NCBI GenBank assembly: GCA_027604005.1
Contig: JADGJT010000024.1
Span: forward strand, 43,065-107,064
Source of the DNA: Dinochytrium kinnereticum
Taxonomy: Eukaryota > Chytridiomycota > Chytridiomycetes > Chytridiales > Chytridiaceae
DNA: 64,000 nucleotides
Direction of reading: 5' to 3'
A program made the translations under genes and the position numbers. The notes under the pieces are model-generated. The model ran no database searches and had not been told where the DNA came from. It worked only from the letters and a program-made list of their open reading frames with translations. Below are positions 21,152 to 32,753 of this stretch, one piece after another. Every line of letters begins with the position of its first letter. Position 1 is the stretch's first letter.

Positions 21152-22827
21152 CGTTCACGCAGATTCCAATGTTGAGATTGCTGGTTGGGCAGAGGGAAAC
21201 TTATTTTCGTGACCTGCTAACTGTCTCAATGTGTCTCTGCGAGTTGTCACGTTCGGAATCATTAATGAACCCTGACGCAAGCTGCTTAAGACACAGGGCG
21301 TCGAGGGACGTTCGCCGGGTGTGTCTTGTACCAGATCGTCCAGCCAAGACTCGTGGCTCACCGTCTGTCTGCAGACATTAACAAAGCCTCATGGGTGCAG
21401 TGGTGTTGGGGGAGATGATTGCTTCTCTCAATCGACACTCCATTCATTGCACATGTTCTGCATGCGGTTCCTCACAGCACGGCTGGTTGGACATGGATGG
21501 TTCTATGCACTGTCTAGGACTGCACTTGGCATTCAAGACGTCCCGCTTGCGGACAGTTAGTTATTTGGAAGCTCTTCGTTAGATGTGGGTTTGTCTTTTT
21601 TTTGAACTATGATCTTGAGCCACTCATTAAGGATCCTGCCAGTATCGGAGTTTGGGGAGCTGGAATATTCTGTACAAATTACAGAACTCCGATTCGTTGG
21701 GTATTATGTGTGATAGGTTTGGTGTCTGGTTGACCAATTGCACATTTTGGCCTTCAATGTGTCTCGCACTGATGGTTGCCACATCAATGATTGACCCATC
21801 GCCCTTATATGACGCATTATGGGGTGGCTGAAGAGCAAAAACATGTTGATGGCAGAGAGAAGGAAGGTGACGATGCGAACAAGGAGAATGAAGCATGCAT
21901 ATCCATCCATCTGACATCCACCCACCCACCCAGCCACGCAGCAGTCATGCTTCCTGTCCATGCATGCATCATGAGGTGAGTGCATGCATCCGCACATCGC
22001 TCCCACATCCGGCTCCACATCCCATTGATCCCACCCTTCTTCTGTTCCCCCCCCGGCATTCCTCTCGCATTCTGCTTGAGCAGCACGACAAACGTATTTT
22101 ATTTCAATCGCACCATTCGGTATATAAGAAAGCAGTGGAAAGAAAGTGTAAAATAAGAATCACTGGGAAGCAACTTGGAACTATCCGTTCAGATCAATGA
22201 CCAACCCAACGCTGCATGTCCTCAGCTAACCGCAGGCTATCCAGGCTATGGGTTTGGTTTTATTATTACTGTAACTACCGTCATGGGAGTGAACAGCGGG
22301 CTTCAATGTGTGTTGAAGAAGAACGCCGTCATGCGATTACGCAGAATCGGATGCGTTCTCCCCACAACCTCACTGAAAAAACAATACACCAATCAATGGA
22401 GTAGGTTCCGAGAGCAATGTTCACAGCTTAAGCACCCACTGGGAAGTTCACCGGTGAAGGACGCGTGGTTGAAAACAATTGACGGCGATGCGACGAGCTT
22501 GAAAAAAAATATATTTGATGAACAGCGCGCGCGCGTAACGTATTCCTTGAGAGTTGTCGATATTGTTGTAGGTGTCCTCCTGACTCGGCCTTGGTGGTGA
22601 GGTACCCATCATGGCTTCCTCAAGAGTTGTCGATACCGTTCTAGGTGTCCACGTCGCAGCGTCCAAAAGGCAATCCTTTGACCTTTGCCACAATCACATC
22701 CCCCAAAATCCTTGAGCGAAGTCTCTCACCATCAACGGGATAACCCAAGTGAAGCCCAAAGCCCCTTCCTGATGCTAGCATTGGCAGACATGGAGACTGA
22801 TAGGTATATACTTGATATCGAATTAGA
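21152..22827. other. Divergent intergenic region of 1.7 kb, no gene seen
   Basis: This separates the H1-tailed gene (-) from the F-box/LRR gene (+) and must hold both promoters. It contains CATCC/CACCC-rich stretches near 21896-21950, a short GC alternation near 22525-22535, and a 27-bp direct repeat with three mismatches (22551-22577 and 22624-22650). None of the short open frames is convincing. Confidence 0.45.
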
Positions 22828-24560
22828 ATGGTAGATACATACACTCCGAATTGTAATCATTTGCGCAAGGCCAAAACCTCTGCAGCGATGGCATCGTCGG
22901 ATCTCGTCTTTGAACTCGCCCTCCCCTTCGTCTGCGGCACCCAGGCAGAGACCGCTGCCATGAGGCGAGTCTGCAAGCTCTGGAATGCGCACTTTGCACC
23001 TCGTGCCCTCAGCACCTTTAGGGCGACCGGCTTTTCTGCCTTGAGCCGGCTGGCCAACCTCATCAACGAGCCCGATAGCCTTCAGTTCACACCCGCCACC
23101 GACGTGAAGACGCTGGAAGTTTCTATAGACTTGAATGAAGCGATGGATATGCAAGACACGATAGCTATGCTGTTGGTGGACGATGTTTTGCCGAACTTGC
23201 CTTCATTGAGGACGTTGAGGCTTCAGATTCCAGTGAGGGATGTGATCATGGCCGCCCTTGCTGATATCTCACCGCCAATGGAGCATCTGGAAGAGCTTGC
23301 GGTGGTGCATGACTACCTGGTTGATCCCGACGATGATGAATCGGATCGTCCCTTCACCAATGAAACTTTTGAGAGATTCATCAACGGCCCAGGTTTGGCT
23401 CTCAAAAGGTTGGAGCTAAGATTCGCCAAGGACGAGGCTTCGGAGTATGGTGGAGATGACTGGAGTTACCAACCGCCTTCCATGAGCCCATCACAACCCA
23501 ATAATGATCAATCTTCTGGTCCAACGAAGAGAAAGTCGCTGGACCTTCAGCTGTACTTGGCTCTTGATAATCCTTTTTTCGACATGGAATACCTTCGCAC
23601 CCTATTTGACGCCAGGGGGGCCGATATTCAGTCTTTGACCGTGTCAAGATATGGGGGGTATTACGCTGGGTACAGTGTGAATTGGCGCCTTGCCTCCCAT
23701 GGAGCCACGCCTCAACTCTGGCTATGCGCAGAATCTCTTCGAGAGCTCAAGGTCTTGAAAGTGCTGAGGGATTTTCCCATGTGGAAAGAGTCGGGTGAGT
23801 TGAATCTGCTTTTTCCCGTGTTGGTGTATTCGTGTTTCATTCCTCCGTTCTTTTTCTTTTTCTTTTTTTTTTTTTTGCTGCTTTCTTTCTACCGTGTTTG
23901 ACCGTAACCACCTTTTCTTTGCCCATAGATCAATGGTTCAGCAAACTCCTTCTCAATAACGGCAACCTCAAAGCCCTTCAAATCTCTGGCAAGCCTTTCT
24001 ACGGCGATCTCGATGTTCTCACGTCCGCAACTCTCACAGCCTCCCTCTCACGTCTCCGTAACCTCTCCGTCATCGATATCGAAGAAACAAGGAGCTTTTG
24101 CGACTCTGCTATTGACATCATCTGTGGGGCTCCATCAGAGAGCGTAACTCTCTCGTGGAGGTTTCTGAGGCTATCAAACGTCCATGGTCTCACCATCCCC
24201 ACACTGAAAAGGCTCATTGCCCGGTGCCCGTATCTACAAAAGGTTGTTTTTATTCCCGTGGATGAAGTTACATACCCTCGTGATTTGGTCGAAGATATTG
24301 CGACAGCCTTGGCGCCATTGGCTATTAAACGGCCAGGAACCTTTAAAAGGGAAGTGTGGGCCAATGGTCTTGGTTTCTTGATGGGAGGGGAGGAAGGATT
24401 GGATGTTTTAGAAGTGAAACAGGCGGATGGGGATAGCCATGCGCAGGCACCCAAGAGGGTTTTGGCGGAAGCTTCTTTTCCTGCTTTACCTCCTTACCTT
24501 CTTTTGGGGAAGAAGGTGTGGGACTTTGATGAGATTGTGTCGAGATTGGATGTGCAGTGA
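22828..24560 (+). CDS. F-box/leucine-rich-repeat-like protein
   Basis: Two exons (22828-23794, 23929-24560) give 532 residues; the 134-nt intron has a T-rich tract before its acceptor. Near the N-terminus (residues about 22-60) an F-box-like helix set appears: SSDLVFELALPFV, then AAMRRVCKLWNAHF. The rest alternates short hydrophobic strands and helices (LPSLRTLRL, MEHLEELAVV, LALKRLELRF, LKALQIS, LSRLRNLSVIDIE, LKRLIARCPYLQKVVF), as in degenerate leucine-rich repeats. Such proteins usually recruit substrates to SCF ubiquitin ligases; the substrate is unknown. A second in-frame ATG at 22888 (MASSDL) directly precedes the F-box and may be the true start. Confidence 0.75.
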
Positions 24561-25722
24561 TGGGAGTGGATGGCCATTGTTTTTGGGTTTTGTGTCTATC
24601 GAAAAGTGCCGTCGTTATGGAATCTTTTGGGGTAAATTATGGAGTCTTTAAATTTCAAGTAAGAGAAGTGAATTAAATGTATGTACTATTGGTCCTCGTT
24701 TTCTCTCCTGCCTCCGTCTTCCGAGTTTGCATGATCACAGCTCCAACGCAGTGCGTGAGTTTTCCTTTTTTTCTTCTCCTTCTTTCTCTTCCAGGTGTCT
24801 GCTATTTGTTACCGTTGTGTTTATGTATCGTCTCGGTGATGCTTTCCATAGGGCTGATGATTCAAAACGAAAGCAAGGATGGATGGGAAGGTAAGAATAG
24901 TTTAAAGGAAAGGTTGCTGAAGTAGAAAGGAGAAAGATACCGTGCCTACGGGTATCTGAAATCACGTGACACATGGGCCCTGCCAGGGTGTCCGTCAGTT
25001 GAATTTTTCGACTTTTTTCTTTTCTCTCCACCGTCTCTGTCCGTGAGGGAGGCTCCAACACGATGAAGGCCTCGACTGAGGGTTGGAATGTGCCCACACT
25101 CACGCATACAGCATTAATAGAGTCGCTGCTGGCATCACACGCCGCAGACGCAATTTTTGGAAACAACCACTCGAGAGAGCCTGCCTCTTTCTTTCTTTCT
25201 GTTGAGGGGAGGATGGTTGATCTCTTTTTTTGTTGTCCTTCTTCCTTTTTCTTGATTGATGATAATGTGAAAGATATGGGATGTTGCGCGGCTGAGAGCG
25301 TCTTTCAGCTGTCAAGAAGGAATGGCTCGGCGGGGGTTGTCACTGAAGAGCGAGCCTCATTGAGTGCGAGTGCGTAAAAAAGTGATGCATGATGCATAAC
25401 CCAGTCACTCAACGCCATTATCAAAAGAATGCAGGGCGCCAAAGAGTCATGAAGGAAGATTGCTGAGAGAGCAATTGCTGAATGCTTCAACCTTTGCTCT
25501 TTCTGGACGATGAACGGTGGCCATCCTTATACTCTGTGAAGCCTTTCTTTGCGAATTCTGGCTGTGAAATAGCCTTAATGGTGCCATTCGATCACATCCC
25601 CGATATCCATTGTGAATCTCTGCTGTCCTGTCGCTGGCATCTGTGGGTGGATTCTGAGGGCTCCTCCGCTCCATCCTGGCTCCGTTGCCCAGCTCAAATT
25701 CTTTTGGACGCTGAAAAAAAGC
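24561..25722. promoter_or_regulatory. Intergenic region with an E-box, upstream of the SurE gene
   Basis: No gene is supported. At 24963-24968 the sequence reads CACGTG within TCACGTGAC, the palindromic core bound by bHLH factors such as Cbf1 or Pho4 in fungi. It lies about 750 bases before the SurE start, so its relevance is uncertain. The remainder is pyrimidine-rich. Confidence 0.35.
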
Positions 25723-27058
25723 ATGTCACCCACATCACCCCCACCTCGCACCGTTCTGTTAACGAACGATGACGGTCCACCCGGCGTGTTCTCCCCTTTC
25801 TTGATCCCATTCCTCGCAGCGTTGAAATCGTCGTTAGGCTGGAACATCAAGTGAGGCTCGCGTCCTCATCTCTGTCCTGATCGATCTGGTTTCTCTTGCA
25901 GAGTTGTCATCCCTGACACGCAGAAGTCATGGATTGGGAAGGGGTTCAATCTCGAAGGACCCGTGTCGCCCTCGTACTATCACTTAAGCTCGGGGAGAAC
26001 TCTATCGTATCAGGAAAAGATGTCGTCCAAGATTCCAGAGGATGAGTTTTATACTTTGTTGAACAGTGAGTTGAGTTGGGTCTGCTTTTGTTACATGCTG
26101 CATGCGTCTTTAACGATGGGATGGTGTTGTTACATGCAGCATCCCCATCAGCCTGTGTGAATATCGCATTGTATCATCTTCTGGACATGGATGCGGTGGA
26201 CCTGGTTCTATCAGGTATATTTATTCGTGTCAATCCATATAATGATAATGTAGGCCCTAACATGGGTAGAAATAGCTCCGCCGGGTCAACATTAAGCTCT
26301 GGAACAGTCGGCGGGGCGTTGGAGGCCTCGCTCTTGGGGAAAAAAGCGATAGCCTTAAGGTGAATATCCTGCATCCATTCAGTTTTGTTTCATTTGGCGC
26401 CAACCGGATCGTTTCATCATCTTCAGGGAAAGAAAGGGGTTGATATTAATGTTCATTAAGTTTTGCATTCGACTCCCGCTCATCGCTTGGTGATGTGGAG
26501 TCCATCTCAAACGCGTGCGCAACGGGTATCCATGTCGTTAAACACCTCTGGGAACAATGGCCAGACGCTTCCCTCCCAACGCATCCAGAGTTATACAATG
26601 TCAACATCCCACTTGTTCCTCCGCCCATGAGACGGATTGTGTTTACAAAGTTTCAACCCGGTGGCTACTCGGCCTTGTATGCGAGAAGTGAAGGCTCGGA
26701 AAATGGGGACGTGAAGGAAAACGGGACCACGGGCATTGATAATACCACACCCGTGTTTAAGTTTCGACCAACGTTTCCTCCGGGAACGTGGGTGGTTGAG
26801 GGATCTGATAGCAGGTGATTTTTATTTATGTTTTTTTATGTTTTTTTTTTGTCGCCTGAATCGGGTTTCGTCACCCTGTTGTTTTAGCTTCTTCTTTTTT
26901 TTTTTTTGTCGACATGCGCTTGCCACTTGAACTGACGCCTGTTCCTCAGCGCGGTTTTTCAAAAACTGGTCAGCATAACACCCATGATGGCGCGCTTTCA
27001 CTGCGTTGAAACGGATCTGGGGTTGGAGCAAAGGCGGATATTTAGCAGCAGCCTTTAG
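25723..27058 (+). CDS. SurE-like nucleotidase / acid phosphatase
   Basis: Six exons (25723-25850, 25902-26065, 26140-26214, 26254-26359, 26461-26814, 26950-27058) give 311 residues. The N-terminus carries the metal-binding TVLLTNDDGPPG motif (D-D pair). The middle carries DLVLSGPNMGRNSSAG and LSSGTVGGALEASLLG, which hold the conserved Asn and Ser-Gly-Thr residues of the SurE active site. The family is Mg/Mn-dependent and removes phosphate from nucleoside monophosphates and other esters; fungal members often serve as acid phosphatases. There is no signal peptide on this start, so it is probably cytosolic. The third intron is only 39 nt (26215-26253) and contains no stop in frame. Exon 5 fits well (DVESISNACATGIHVVKHLW). 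Confidence 0.88.
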
Positions 27059-28189
27059 AATGATTTTGTTATCCCATGCGCAAAGTTGACGTGAAACTGA
27101 CGGGATGCACTCTGTTTTTGTTTTGTTTTGTTTCGAGGATGTTGAGATGATTTTGGTCTTCTTTTTTGAGGGATAGGGGGAGGATTTTCTTTTGGGACTA
27201 CTCTCTTGTCTCAGAGTTGTTTTTTTTTGTGGGGTGCTGAGGGTCCCGTGCCTTATGACATCGAGACGCTTGCAATATGTACTCTCATAGTCACTTTTAC
27301 TTGTTCTTTTTTTTTTTTTTTAAGATATTCCTCTCTTCTCAGACATTTTTTTTTATATTATTTTCAGTTGGATAAAAAGGAACGAGACTATGTAAATCTT
27401 TATCAATTTATTTCACTGTAGAAACAAAAGACTTCAGTTAAGAACCTGGGATGTGGAGAGGTGTGGGTTGAGGGGGGGAAGAGGGTCATGCTGATGTGCA
27501 ATAAGAACTATAATGCATTTAAAAATGAGAAATAGTTTGTGTGCGTTGACGGAAAGCAAAAGGGGGCGGGAAAGGGAAGAAGGTTCCAAGTAAGAACACA
27601 CCGAGGGAATGAGTAAGTGATGAGATGTAGGGAGTGATGTGGATGCGAGTAAACAATTATGTATACGATTGATGGGGAAGGGAGAAAAATATTTTTAAGA
27701 AACAAGGGGTGAACGTAAATTAGGAGAAAGAACAGGGGACCAACAAAAGCCAAAAAGCTCCCCTTCCCCATCAATCGTATACATAATTGTTTACTCGCAT
27801 CCACATCACAAAAAACAAAAAAAAAACCAAACGACATTGCAAGAAAAAAAGTAATAAATATGTGTGTGTGTAAATACGAAAAAAAAACTTAAAGAGAATA
27901 CCCCCCTTTCAAAAACTAACGATTCAAAACTCAAAATCACGACCAGGATCATAGAGCTGAGGCGGATTTAGCGAGACAAGAAAAAACCATACACAATAAG
28001 GGGGTTCAGGAGAGAATTTCTGAAGGGGCTAAGCAAGCAAACGCAGTCTGTGGCGTTGGATCCAAATGGAAAAGCAAGCCAAGGGAGGGGGGACGAAAAC
28101 AAAGATTTGAAAAAACGAATCGAGGAAGGTTGAACGGCCAAGACATAGGATGGCGAGATTCATTAATAACCAGAACCATTATTGTACAG
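27059..28189. other. Convergent 3' region with T-rich tracts and a long hairpin
   Basis: This lies between the 3' ends of the SurE gene (+) and the HMG-box gene (-). It contains several runs of 8-15 T or A and the 49-bp inverted repeat listed separately. No coding region is supported. Confidence 0.5.
27634..27809. repeat. Perfect 49-bp inverted repeat with 78-nt spacer
   Basis: The arm at 27634-27682 begins GTGATGTGGATGCGAG. Its exact reverse complement is at 27761-27809, ending CTCGCATCCACATCAC. No mismatch is seen over 49 bases. The spacer (27683-27760) is A-rich. A transcript crossing it would form a long hairpin. Confidence 0.95.
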
Positions 28190-30658
28190 TTAAGTCAGCG
28201 CCATGTCCTCCCATGCAGGGGTATGCGAGTGGGCACCCCAAGGGCTGTACTGGTAACTGGCCGCCATAGCAGCTGTGGCTGCGACATCGCTCTCTTCCCC
28301 CATCGACCCTATAACACCAACATCGGGAGAACACGCCCTCCTACCCATCCGTCCACCGTGAGACGACGATGACGAGGAAGAGGAAGAGGAAGCCGGGTCA
28401 GCCGGTAACGCAATGGTCGGGTCACCGTGGTGAGAATGCTGCAACCTCTGCTGGTGGCTGTAAGGGTTGTGCGGCTGGCTCACGCTGCCGTGCATAGGCG
28501 GATGGTGGAGTGGGTTGAAAGTAGACGAGGTCTGGGAGGAGAGATGATGCGCTTGATGCTGCTGCTGCTGCTGTTGGGTATGCTGTTGCTGCTGCTGTTG
28601 AAGGTGATGCTGTTGGGAGATTTGGGATTGAACATGAACGTTGGTGGCGGCTGCCATTGCGGCCGCGGTGAGATCTGCGTTGTTTGAGAACGCGTGAACA
28701 TTGGATCTCTGCGGAGATGGAGTGGATAGTGCTGAAGTCGCACTGAAATCCGTTTGATGCTGCGAATGATCATGTTGCTGTTGGTGCCCGTGGTGCGGGT
28801 ACTGAGAATGAAAAGGATTTCCTTGTGGGTTGGACGGATTTGAGTGTGAGAAGAATGGGTTCATCAGTTGAATATCCTCGGGAACAAGACTATCGTAACC
28901 ACCGCCGTAAAGCTGCATAGAGGGCATTTGGTCTATCTGCTGAGCGTGGAGCGATGCATTGTAGAGAGAATGGTGCTGAAGCTGGTGGTATCGCGGGTCA
29001 TACGGTGACGTCCATGCAGCAGCAGCAGACATATCCACGGAAGGCTGGTAAGGGTGGAGGGGAGGCTGCGAGTAATGGGTTGCAGGTGAAAGCAACATCT
29101 GCCTCGACGGGTACCCAGCATTCGTGCCGTCACCGCCCATACCCATCCCAAGGGACACTGGGACCACACCAGGCATCTGGTTGATAGGACCAGGCTTCTG
29201 CATGGCACCCTTCGCCCCGACCTTCTGAGGGCTCTTACGAGGTCGGTACTTGTAGTCTGGGTACTTTAGCATGTGTGCCTTCTTTTCCTCTTCCGCCTTT
29301 GCCGCGTACTTTGCCTTAACTTCAGGCTCCTCCTGTCTCCACATGGTCGCGACAATCTTTGAGATGACGTTATTGTTAAGAGCCTTTGCTCCTTTGTACT
29401 GTGACATGATTTCGGCGTGCTTCTCCCTCCGGTAAAGAATGAACGAGTTAGAGGGCCTTGGAGTATGGGTCTTGTTGCGCTCACGCTTATGTTTGTGTTG
29501 TGCCGGTCCGGAAGGTGATGCCGCAACAGCGGCGGCGGCGGCGGCGGCGGCAGCAGCAGCACCCTGAATCGAATGGGATGACGATTGGGCTCCGATTGAA
29601 TCATCAAATTGAGGATCCAGTGAGATGGAAGAGATAGACCGAACACCCATAAGCTCCTCGCTGCTCTTTAAGCCTTTCCCAACGCCTCCAGATGTGGAAG
29701 ACTGGTGATCCTCAAGCATAACCGCGGTGGAGTCAGACATGAGACTGACGGCTGATAAGTCAGAATTCTGGCGGAAAGCTACAGCTGCGGGATTCTCAAG
29801 TAGGGCGGAGGAGCCATGGTGGTTGCTATGATGGTGATTATGATGATGGTAGCCGGGGAGGTGCCTAGAGTGATGGTTATGATTCTGGGAGTGCGAGGGG
29901 GTGGGAAGATGAGCTGGATGCGAAGTGGACCCTTCCACAGGGAGAATGTCGGCCATCGAGACAATGGCGTCCGTCCTATGAAACTTGTCCTTCATTCGAG
30001 ACATTCTCGCTGGGGACTTCATGTCTGAAAGGAATGCATTAGCGGACTGCACAAAGCCACCGTGCATGTCAATGCTCTCAGTTTTTGAAGGAGGCTGCTC
30101 GGGACCGGCTGAAACGTGAGTTGCCAATTGCTTTGGAGTTCCAATCGCACGACTCGGTGTAGAAGAACCCTCGGTGGTGTGAGCAAATATTCCTCCAGCC
30201 GAGGTCCTATCAAGCAGACGCGGTGTCGGAGAATTCATAGACACGGGGTTCACAGGCCTTCCAGGAGTTTTGATGTCCACCACAACCCCACCGGCCATTC
30301 CCATCCCATTCTGACCAGTAAAATGAAGCTTTTGATCTTCCTTTGAGGTTGGACCGCCCCCCCTTTCACCCTGTCGAGCACCGCTGCTGTCGTCCGAGGG
30401 GTTAATAGTACCTATCCTTTCAGCGCTCCTGCCACCTTCCCAATCCAAAAGAGCCTGCGTCATCAGATTCACACTGGCCGAACTTCCTGATATTCCCATG
30501 GTGGGATAAAGAGCCGCTGAGGAAGATACTCGCGCAAAGAGCCCCGAAGCCGAAAGTGGTGATCTCGTTCCAAGGTCGGTTGAGAAAAGGTTGAAGTTCT
30601 CACTCTCCGAGGTGGATGATCTCTTCAAACCGTCTGATAAAATCATCATTCCCAGCAT
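28190..30658 (-). CDS. HMG-box (MATA_HMG/Sox-type) transcription factor
   Basis: A single continuous frame encodes 822 residues. The HMG box lies at about residues 390-470: THTPRPSNSFILYRREKH, then LNNNVISKIVATMWRQEE, then VKAKYAAKAEEEKKAHML and KYPDYKYRPRK. This matches sequence-specific fungal HMG boxes such as Ste11 or mating-type HMG proteins. Just before it is a run of about fourteen alanines, and after it are His/Gln-rich tracts (QQQQQ and HH clusters at about residues 620-720) and poly-Ser, typical of a transactivation region. It should act in the nucleus; its targets are unknown. Whether it is a mating-type gene cannot be decided, because no mating-locus neighbours are visible. Confidence 0.88.
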   Translation of the reverse strand: MLGMMILSDGLKRSSTSESENFNLFSTDLGTRSPLSASGLFARVSSSAALYPTMGISGSSASVNLMTQALLDWEGGRSAERIGTINPSDDSSGARQGERGGGPTSKEDQKLHFTGQNGMGMAGGVVVDIKTPGRPVNPVSMNSPTPRLLDRTSAGGIFAHTTEGSSTPSRAIGTPKQLATHVSAGPEQPPSKTESIDMHGGFVQSANAFLSDMKSPARMSRMKDKFHRTDAIVSMADILPVEGSTSHPAHLPTPSHSQNHNHHSRHLPGYHHHNHHHSNHHGSSALLENPAAVAFRQNSDLSAVSLMSDSTAVMLEDHQSSTSGGVGKGLKSSEELMGVRSISSISLDPQFDDSIGAQSSSHSIQGAAAAAAAAAAAVAASPSGPAQHKHKRERNKTHTPRPSNSFILYRREKHAEIMSQYKGAKALNNNVISKIVATMWRQEEPEVKAKYAAKAEEEKKAHMLKYPDYKYRPRKSPQKVGAKGAMQKPGPINQMPGVVPVSLGMGMGGDGTNAGYPSRQMLLSPATHYSQPPLHPYQPSVDMSAAAAWTSPYDPRYHQLQHHSLYNASLHAQQIDQMPSMQLYGGGYDSLVPEDIQLMNPFFSHSNPSNPQGNPFHSQYPHHGHQQQHDHSQHQTDFSATSALSTPSPQRSNVHAFSNNADLTAAAMAAATNVHVQSQISQQHHLQQQQQQHTQQQQQQHQAHHLSSQTSSTFNPLHHPPMHGSVSQPHNPYSHQQRLQHSHHGDPTIALPADPASSSSSSSSSSHGGRMGRRACSPDVGVIGSMGEESDVAATAAMAASYQYSPWGAHSHTPAWEDMALT

Positions 30659-32753
30659 TAAACAGTTGAGTTTAATAATCCTCTTACAGAATTGAGGTCA
30701 CGTAAAAGGAAAGGGACCGACAGGAGCTCTGAAATCAAAAGGGCAGCTGAACTTACCCGCCATGTTGATGTTATCTTCCCTTCAAAACTCTCAAAGACCA
30801 GATTAACCCCCTGACGTTCAGAACTTGAGCCGAAGAAGCGTCGACCGGCGAGCTGCTTGTTCAGCTAAAGGAGGGGAGGCAGTTAGCATGACAATTGTTA
30901 AAGTAAAAATCAACACCACCACCACCACCACCACCACCACCACCACCACCACCAACGCAGGACTAACGGCTGGCCTTGCGTGAAGGCAGGGGCCAAGCGA
31001 CTAAGGCGCTGGTGCCAAAACGACGCTACCGCAGCACCATGCAACCCAAAGACAGTAAAGGGGAAGAGAAAGACACGAAAAACGACCCGCCCGTCAAAGA
31101 GATGTCGATGCGAACCTTTTCAGAGCGGAAATAAAAGCAGCTAGACCCGCACTCCAATAGACGAGACGTACAAACAGAACAACTAGCAGCAAGACCTCCC
31201 CCAAAGAGCTGCTGAGAGAATCGAAATGACGGGAGCCGGGTGATGTCGACAGGTTGGATCGCGGTCTTCAGGGGGACCACACGACTCAAAGGATGGTGGT
31301 GCTGAACTGGAGGTGAGTCTCAAGTGAGAAGGCGGCAGAGGATATGTATGCGATGAAAACGGCCTTGAACAAGGTCTTCAATTAGGAAGGAAGCAAACTG
31401 AATGAAAACGCTCACCTCTCCTTGGCCTCTACTCCACAGAAGAGATGGCCATCCCAAGTCTCGGATTGCCGTAAACCGCTCTCCGATTAACATGATTCTC
31501 AACCGAAATTGAAGCACCCGATGAGAATCTCCCCTGCCTTCTACGCTGATCTCCTAATTAAAAGCGTGTTCTCCCTCCTTTTTTTCTTCAGCGTCGCCAC
31601 GAGGCAGGAATGAGGAGAAGAGGAGGACTTGGACAAGGAGTGATCTCCGGACTTTCGGAGGACGAGGGTAAGGTTCCCTCAATGGGTTGATGAATCAGGC
31701 CAATGAAGAGAGTTGAATGCGGCCTTGTTTTCTTCTTCTTTTTCTTCTTTTTTCATTTCTCGTTATATGGATGACCTTAGAGGTGGTTATTGTGATTGAT
31801 GAGAAGGCTTGCTAAGGTTCATGACGCGGTGGCATGTACATTTCTTTATTTTTTACGTGATGCACGGAAAGAGCACCCCGCGTTTTCTCGGCCCTTCTGT
31901 TTATTTTTCTCTTCTTCTCCTCCCCATCCCAGGTAAGTGCAAGGTTGCGCCCCTCTTCTTCTCAATCACTCAATCAAGCATTGAACAATAACAACACCTG
32001 AGCAAAGGACATCACTAACAAAGGACGCTGGATGGGAAGTGGAGCACACGACTCTGGAAAAGCAGCCCGTGAGATATACGCAATCCATAACATTTTATTA
32101 TGTATCTCAAGAATAACTCGGCCCAGACAAGCAAAACAAAAACAACAAAAACAAAAACAACCAAAGCCATCAATCTGCCAGTGAACGGCGAAAGGTGGGA
32201 GCGAGTAAGGTGACGTGGCAAAAAAAAACAAATAAAAAACAACCCCTGTACGTGAATGTTATGACGAAAACAGAACGAGACCTGGGGAAAGAGGGTGGAG
32301 GGTGAAGTGATAGAAGACGAGGTTCTTTGATGAGCCAGTCCAAAAGACTCAGAAGGCAGTGAAAGAAGAAAAGAGCCATCTTTCTGCCTTTCGAACGAGA
32401 GGGAATTCGGCCGAGAAAAAGGCTCAGCAGGCATCCGCCTTCAAACCAAAAGTGTGGGTAAAAATTTAGATGCTCCGCATAACACCATCATCGCAAAAAC
32501 AAAAAATGGGTAACTCTCTTTTCTTAAAAAAAAAAAGAGTATCTAGGTGTAATGATGATGGAGAACTAAAAAACTAAAGAAAGAACCCCATTCATCCAAA
32601 ATGAGAATATAGCCCAATAAAAAGAACTCATCAATGCCATTCCAGAAAAAGGAAAACAACAAATAGGGAATTAGAAAGAAAAGAAATAAAAAGATTCGAC
32701 GTCACATCACAAAGTAAACAATGTCTAGGCTCCACATTCGAAAAGCTTCAAAC
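30659..32753. other. 2.1 kb intergenic region upstream of the HMG gene
   Basis: This should contain the HMG gene promoter and a long 5' leader, plus the 3' UTR of the casein kinase gene at its right end. It holds the ACC microsatellite (30915-30953) and A-rich tracts near 32130-32240 and 32520-32700. A possible untranslated leader intron starts at GGTAAG near 30755. No coding region is supported. Confidence 0.45.
30915..30953. repeat. (ACC)13 microsatellite
   Basis: Thirteen uninterrupted ACC units lie about 260 bases upstream of the HMG-box start codon (GGT on the transcribed strand). Confidence 0.95.
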
